The notes below the pieces were generated by a model that was not told the DNA's origin, made no database searches, and saw only the letters and a list, made by a program, of their open reading frames with translations. A program made the position numbers and the translations under genes. From positions 17,795,971 through 17,859,970 of the forward strand of contig NC_072472.1 in NCBI RefSeq assembly GCF_027596085.1: 64,000 nucleotides of DNA, given 5' to 3'. The stretch comes from Anoplopoma fimbria (lineage: Eukaryota > Chordata > Actinopteri > Perciformes > Anoplopomatidae). This document shows, piece after piece, positions 57,701 through 64,000 of this stretch. Every line of letters starts with the position of its first letter. Within the stretch, counting starts at the first letter, position 1.

Positions 57701-60358
57701 TTTCCTTTTGCCACTCTGCTACACAAAAGGCAATTTTCATATTTCATCATGTTATGAAATTCAAAATTGTCCTGCTCCAAACACATGGCTGTATTGTTCA
57801 GAGAATTGCGGGCGCGGGGCTTTCCATCCGACTTCTTTAGTATTTTGACTTTCCCAGATAATTGTCAGTCATGCAGCGACTCTCTAGCTACAGTAAATGG
57901 TCAAATAAAGCTCTGCCTCTCCAGGGTAGTTATTTAGCCGCTGCATGGACTGCTTACATGATTTCTAAAGATCCGATTTTGTGAGATTATGTTGGTGTTT
58001 GTCCATACTTGGCATTAAAATGATGTGCCCCCTGTGACTGTGATAATAATAAACATAGATTTAAATAATGAAGTTATCTCCGTATATCATGTGGGCTGAT
58101 ATATGCATTTTGCCCAGATTGCATCCCAGACTACACTGCAACCTGAGGCTGACCACTTGGTTTCTGGTTTGAGGATATGATTTATGATCGGATGATAAGT
58201 TGTCCTGGAACAACCATGGCCATGGGCAAAGCTATATAGCACACAAGATATGGAAATATGTTGAGATGGACACTACAGAGTAAAACAACGCTTTCAGTGC
58301 ATTCTTCATTTAATTTCTATTTTATATCATCAGCATACGTTTGTGCTCCCTAGTTAACCACCTTTGTCTCACATGCCGACTGACTCTGGAAATCAAAGGC
58401 AGAATAAGCAAAGTGATAACATCTTGATCGAAAGGGGAAGGAAAAACAACAACAAATGGATCATGGAAGACATCCGTTTTACATGTCAATAAGATCAATG
58501 AGTGAAAGATAGGGAGCATCAAAGTGGTGCATAGGAATTAACTCCACGTGTCCTGCGAGGAAAACAATTCCCTCTTTGATAATTAGGGCTGTAGATCACA
58601 TTTAAGGAAGACTTTGATTTTAGTATTGATGAAAAGAAAATTGCAGATGAGTTGTAGCCACATTATTTGGTTTGATTTGAACATAGAAGCTGTAAAATCC
58701 AGTCAACATATTGGGACATTTCTCACCTCTCTCCTAGTCTTAATAGAAAATTTAAAAAAAAGCATTTTCTACTAAAATCAAGAAAGCAGATTTGTAGCAG
58801 GTTAAATCGACGCTCTTAGAGACAGGTTAGTATGTGGGTGGCAAATAAAGATAAAAGCACAAAAGCAACATATTGCGACCTGAGTAGAAAAGCCCATTAC
58901 AGTAAGTGTTTCTAGGAAAATTCAGTTTAAGAAAATAAAAAGCTTAAATGCAACGGATATTTAAACAGTAAGACTGAGTGTTTCCTTTTTTAGCCTGTTG
59001 CAAAATGAAATATCACCTACCTGCTGGTATGAGGCCATGGAGCGCTGCCACCGTGGTAGGAAGGGCCAGAGAGTGCAAATGTGAAAGCCTAAAGCAGGAA
59101 GAAAGCTTCAAAGGCAGGGACCAAGAAAGAGACATTCAGACACAGAGAAGAAAGAACGTTTGGGTGTGAGACAGGAATAGACAAGTGACTCTTCAAGTAA
59201 ATGTCACACAGTAATCAGAGAAGGGTCGGGCAATAAAACGGTCTGTTTAATTATCATGACAATAGTTTTCATTAAATCCGTCATAAACTTCACCAAAAAA
59301 AAGTATTTTTGGTATTCTTTCTTTTTTTCTCAGCCCCGTCTTTACTTCCCACCTCGGCGCTGTCGCCAATTATCAAGCCAAATAAAGTCTTGCACGTTTA
59401 TTAGCTTATCTGCTCCAGAAACCAGACTTCTGCTTCCACTCGCCGAACGGAGCGGAGAAGAGTCAATCAAGACATTCGGATGGAAATGTATTCTTAACCT
59501 TTCCTGACCGAGTTTGGTTAAGCTTCCTTGACCTGTGCAGAATTTGTAATGGAGTTACACTTTGTGGCACGAAAAAAGAAAAGAAAGAACATCACCCTAT
59601 TGAGCGTCCAGTCACAACCCCATGCCACAGGGATTTAGTCTACATTTCTTTGAGCTTTTCTAATTAAATTGCACAGAAAAGTGAATGGGAAGTGTGTGGC
59701 TTCCTATTTCAGGAGTGAGAGAAAGAGAAGAGGGAGCAGAGTGGGCCTAAATGTAATTATGCAAGCAGGTGAGCACATATGATAACATTATATCATTTGT
59801 TAACCCTTTACAAAATATGTTTCCCGATAAACCTATGACAGCTAAAGTGTCTGTGCAGTATATCCCTCCTTTTTATTTTACACGTGTATAAAGTAACGGG
59901 TCTGTATTTTAATCCTAATCAGCATCCCTGTGTTTAGTATTACACCCTACATCGACTATGGAGCTGCCCGCAATGAAGATTTAAATGAGCAGCAATAAAA
60001 TACTTACATTGGCCTAAAGAACAGAATGCACATTTCTAAATTTAGGCAATGATGTCTAACTAATGTCTTTCAAACTCAACGTGCACATTCCGCTCTCCCT
60101 GAAGCCCTCTCTGCATGAATATGAGATTGAATACAGCATATAGAGTACTGCTGTTTATCATCCAGGCTGACTGCTCGAAATAAAAGATTCAAGCGAAACG
60201 ATGTACGCATCGCTTCTTCTCAAGGCGTCGCTAACTTGAGTAACAGTATGTCTATGTTGAACACATACTGTGCTGTAGATTGTGTAATATTTTAATGCAA
60301 TGGATGGGTGGATCTTCTGGAAACCAACTTTCTATTTATTTATTTTTATTTACCTTGC
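51749..60358. other. Non-coding stretch without a recognised gene
   Basis: Intronic sequence. Two GC-richer islands stand out: about 53740-53990 and about 55490-55800. Each is open in more than one frame, but none of the peptides carries a known domain. A 14-bp duplication (gccagtatgcctaa / gccagtatccctaa) occurs near 55220-55248, and a C-run lies near 52632. Confidence 0.5.
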
Positions 60359-60901
60359 GGTTCCATTTACTGACTGCTAAAACAAAACTGGTATGATTTA
60401 TAATGCATTATAATCAGCTTATATCACTGTATGATTGTATAAATTATCACATATACACATTAACAATAATCATAACATACTTTAAAGCATTTTAAAATGA
60501 CTTTTTTATCCAAGAGTGTATTATTATTATTATTATTATTGTAGTATAATTCCTTTAGCTGAAAGACATTATAATCTCTGTTATAATGCATTGTATTCAC
60601 TTTACTTAAAGCAAACAATGACCACTAAGAGTTACTAATAATCATATTATGATGCATTATAGTGTAGTACAATTATGGGTATTATAATACACTGTGATCC
60701 TTGCAAAAGTCTCCAACAGTTATGAATAATTGTGATATTTGACCTTATAGGTATTTATAATGCTTTGTGATGTGCGATGATTATTGTAAAAAATCATTAT
60801 GAATATGTAAGTACTCATAACTATATATATTAGCAGATTATAATGCATTATGAGTATGTTCATAATGCTTTAGAGACACTTCCATCACAGAAAGTGGTAC
60901 C
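60359..60901. mobile_element. AT-rich MITE-like element with imperfect inverted ends
   Basis: The left end reads GGTTCCATTTACTG. The right end on the minus strand reads GGTACCACTTTCTG, so the two ends pair with few mismatches and resemble the GGTTACACTTTA-type ends of common teleost repeats. The interior has several copies of the palindromic word ATAATGCATTAT and variants (for example near 60402, 60585, 60650 and 60838), plus an ATT trinucleotide run at 60519-60540. There is no coding capacity. The family is unknown to me. Confidence 0.6.
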
Positions 60902-63900
60902 GTTTCAACTCAACTAATTCAAATGAAGAATACTCTTGAAACTGGGAACTGGACTTATATGATAATCATAACAAAGAATCTCTTATGTTCGTGATGAATA
61001 ATTTGCAGTTGTTTCTTTTGCATTGGCAGCTGCCGCAGATCAATATTGTGTTGTCAAGGTTCAGAATGCAATTTCCAGCCAGTAATTGGCCAGCAAGCCA
61101 AACATATTGTTGTGGGCAGAGGCATGAAGCCTGTTTCTCCACACAAACATTTCACAACCAACACCTCTGTGACCCGACAGAGAAACGATTATATTACTTA
61201 CAAAAGCAACTACATCATCATGTGGAGCATTTTCCTCCCTGTCCTCCAACCAATGTTTTGAATCTATTTTATCTGGAGATGCCTTGTGCATGTCACAGTT
61301 TGACAAAGCCTTAGTGTTGGTTGACATATCACACCGCATATCAACTTCTCAATTGGAGGAGCTGGTGCATAGCGTGATCTGTCAGCAGGTGCTAAGCCTT
61401 TGTCAAATGCTGTGATACAAAAGGCAGTCTTCAAATAAAGGAACTGTAAGACAAAAATGGTGGACGGTGGGCGAACTGACAGGAGGTGTACCATCACCCA
61501 CTGAACCATCTACAGCAGCTCCTCCTGACATGCCTCCGGCCGACATGTCCACTCATCAGCCTTTGTCAGCTGGAGGCTCGACCTGCCGAGGAAATTGCCG
61601 GGATTCAGACCTGAGCAAATCTGTAAAGGGGCCTTAAACTTACAATACCAATTATTGTCCCGGCATAACCTTTTGTGGACTCAAGAACTGAATAACCCAA
61701 TAAACCAAAACATTTAAACATTTATGCTAATAGATAAAACAGAGACAGAATGATCTCCATGGTGGTCTAAAGCGAAACATTCACCTGTTTTTCTAATAGT
61801 TGAGAATAAACTTTTCAGACAAAGCTGTCTAAGCGTGTGAACAATTGTACATAAAGCATGCTGCAGAAGTACATGTGTACCAATCATCTACAAAAAAACA
61901 CTGCAGTATTGTAACGAAATGGTTAAGAGCAGCCTCATCTCATATGCAACTTTCTGTATAGGCAAGGTGACAAATCCTACGAGCCCTCGCGTTTCTAATT
62001 TTGCTCGTGAGATGTGAAAGAGCAAGTCTGAGGTTACAAGCTCTACCATTGTTCTCTTGCATTCCATTACAATGAGCAAGGAAAATGTGCACGTCAACAC
62101 TATGTTTGCGTGCTTGTAGCAAGTTTCTCTCTGTTAAAAAATGCTCCCCTCTGGAGGAAACAAAAAAATACTTTTCTTTGGTAGCTTCTGCTTACTGTGA
62201 GAAACTGTTCTGAACACTTGAATAACAAGACTTGACATGTCATAGCTAAAGGAATGCAACACAAAACCCCGGTTTCTTGTTGTTTTTCTTGAGTATGACA
62301 GCGACAGAATGCATTCACACCCAGTTATTACACTGATAGTCAGCTCCAGACGCTAATGTCTGCTCAGATGTGGGATATTTCCTCTTTCCCCTTTTGTTTC
62401 TTGGCACATTTTAGTCATTTACCACATAAACTGTTTGCAGGGCTCTGGAAAATATACCATTAATAACACTTGCGCACTGCCGAACGATAGTAGCTGTTTT
62501 TTCCCATGTTATCCCTCTATGAGCTGCGGGTCTCTCATATATTTGTTCGCCATCGATCATAGCGTAGTGGCGCACATGCTGGAAAAAAGCAGCCGGTGGG
62601 GAGAGGCAGCATTTGCAATCAAACAGAGAGGAGCAGTGTGAAATCTCAGGAAGAGGCAGCTTCCCCCATGCCCGTGGGCAGGGGATCAGACGATGAGGAA
62701 GCCTGCCTCAGACACTCAACACCTCCCACTGGCACCCTGATGCAAGCAGCATGCAAACCCACCCCTCGCATGTATCTGTCAGCCGGGGGGGGGTTAAGCT
62801 CTGTGTGTGCCCCCACTCTGTAACTGCACTGTGGAGTGCATGTTTTTGCTACCGCGGTGGAGGTGCTTTTAGAAGCTCTGCTAAGGTGCACTGAGTCGTT
62901 GATGTGGTACTGAAGGTGGTAGAACGTTAAAAAATTACTGTTTTCTTTCTTTCCCCACCTTCCTTTCTTTTCATGATATTGCTTTAAGCAAGCAGATGGA
63001 GCTGATCCTTTATTAAAGAAGAAAAAGCTACAGGTGCAATCTATATCCAAGTCTAGAGGAAAGGAATTCTGCTGTGCACAGTGTCATAAACGTCTTTGAG
63101 TCACCACTCTTCAAAAACCAAATCACAAGCTCTCCAAAATCCAGTCAGCCTGTTCCAGCCACTGGCATAATAGTGCTGTGGTTTCCCCATCTGTCCTCCA
63201 TTGTCCACCTTGGCTCTCCATCCGTGACATACAAGACTATAATCTCTAAAGGGTTTGTTCCAGACTGTGAGCAGATTTATTTCAGGTATAGGTACAGTAC
63301 AGGAGAAAGCAAGCTTGAGTGGGTGAGAAAATACCAATTTTCCCACCGTGCCTTTGGCTGCTCCTTTCACCCCAGTGTTGACTCATCTTGCTTCCTCATG
63401 TCCAACCAAATATTCAAACAATGGTCGTTTCAGCTCAGTGTGGGAGTGTGTTTTGATGTGCACAGCAGACGGTATTCTGCCACACTGTAAGTGGGCACTA
63501 CAGCTACAGATGGCTAATAGTCACAGCAAAGGCAGACAGAAAAGTATAATTCAACAGTATTGATTTCTAGTGCGGGCAACTGTAAAAACATGCGCTTTCA
63601 CAAATGATACAGTCCATCACATGCCACGGGACAAACCAATGCATCATTATTACATGCTTTTGTGAATTGACTTGTGTGACTTGAAATTACATGCACTGTA
63701 GAACGCTAATGACAGCATGCAGAAACGATTACTCCATCCCGACAGGTTGCAGTTGAATATAGACCTCTCATTTGTTAACTTGTCTATTCGGAACAGACAA
63801 TATGTCAGAGCTAGTTTATAAATAAAACCATATAACATTTTGATGAAACACTAACAGACAAGGGAATGGGCTAATAAAATACCTGACATTAGAGCATCTA

Positions 63901-64000
63901 TGTTCCCTGTTGATGACGTGCGATACGCGCTTTGGCACTGTCGGAAGAAAATGGCACACTTTGGCAAGCTAGTCGGTGTATTTAGCTGTCACTGCTGGTT
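60902..64000. other. Non-coding stretch without a recognised gene
   Basis: Intronic sequence. A GC-rich block at about 62590-62825 has an open frame on the + strand (see findings) and ends with a nine-G run near 62790. Other frames have no recognisable domain. Confidence 0.5.

Larger units (their letters stand above)
48719..64000 (+). other. Inferred downstream intron of the protocadherin gene (partial)
   Basis: The exon ends in phase 1, so a further exon starting with two bases that complete Asp is expected, encoding the family's LRPLPDVAMTG and CTREC blocks. I find neither in any frame up to the right edge, so the intron is at least 15.3 kb. It contains a GT microsatellite, a LINE tail, a dispersed repeat, a MITE-like element and several GC-richer islands. 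Confidence 0.7.

Noticed and set aside
48719..64000. Next protocadherin exon (LRPLPDV / CTREC blocks)
   Set aside because: Looked for in all frames and not found; it must lie beyond the right edge.

Overview
The window looks like intronic DNA from a ray-finned fish (teleost) chromosome. It is AT-rich and non-operonic, full of short random open frames, with long perfect microsatellites. It also carries several dispersed repeats of kinds I know from teleost genomes: LINE 3' tails ending in AATTG or GATAA repeats, a hAT-like element, and a tRNA-headed SINE remnant. I see no bacterial or viral gene organisation, CRISPR array, rRNA or intact tRNA.

The only protein-coding sequence I can defend is one internal exon at 48499-48718 on the + strand. 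It has a clear acceptor and donor and encodes 73 codons plus one base of the cytoplasmic tail of a delta-1 protocadherin. It contains the RRVTF motif (CM3, a protein phosphatase 1 docking site) and the conserved SYYDSGLEESETPSSKS block. Its wording fits the PCDH1/PCDH7 pair better than PCDH9/PCDH11, and the very large flanking introns favour pcdh7 (a or b paralogue) over pcdh1. The rest of the window is then most simply read as two incomplete introns of that gene: at least 48.5 kb upstream and at least 15.3 kb downstream. The ectodomain/transmembrane exon lies off the left edge and the C-terminal exon off the right edge.

Layout: 1-20 kb is intron with a 102-bp GT repeat, a TA repeat, poly-A/T tracts and pyrimidine-rich stretches. 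20-35 kb holds a SINE remnant, a 24-bp perfect palindrome, a decayed LINE reverse-transcriptase C-terminus and a hAT-like element of about 1.2 kb. 43-48 kb holds a decayed LINE endonuclease fragment and two antisense LINE 3' ends. 48.5-48.7 kb is the exon. 49-52 kb holds a GT repeat, a LINE tail and a widespread teleost repeat of about 470 bp. 60.4-60.9 kb is an AT-rich MITE-like element with short imperfect inverted ends. I found no convincing undescribed system. The points most worth checking are a possible intron-retention C-terminus at the exon, a GC-rich reading frame near 62.65 kb, and several unexplained GC-richer islands that may be conserved regulatory DNA.
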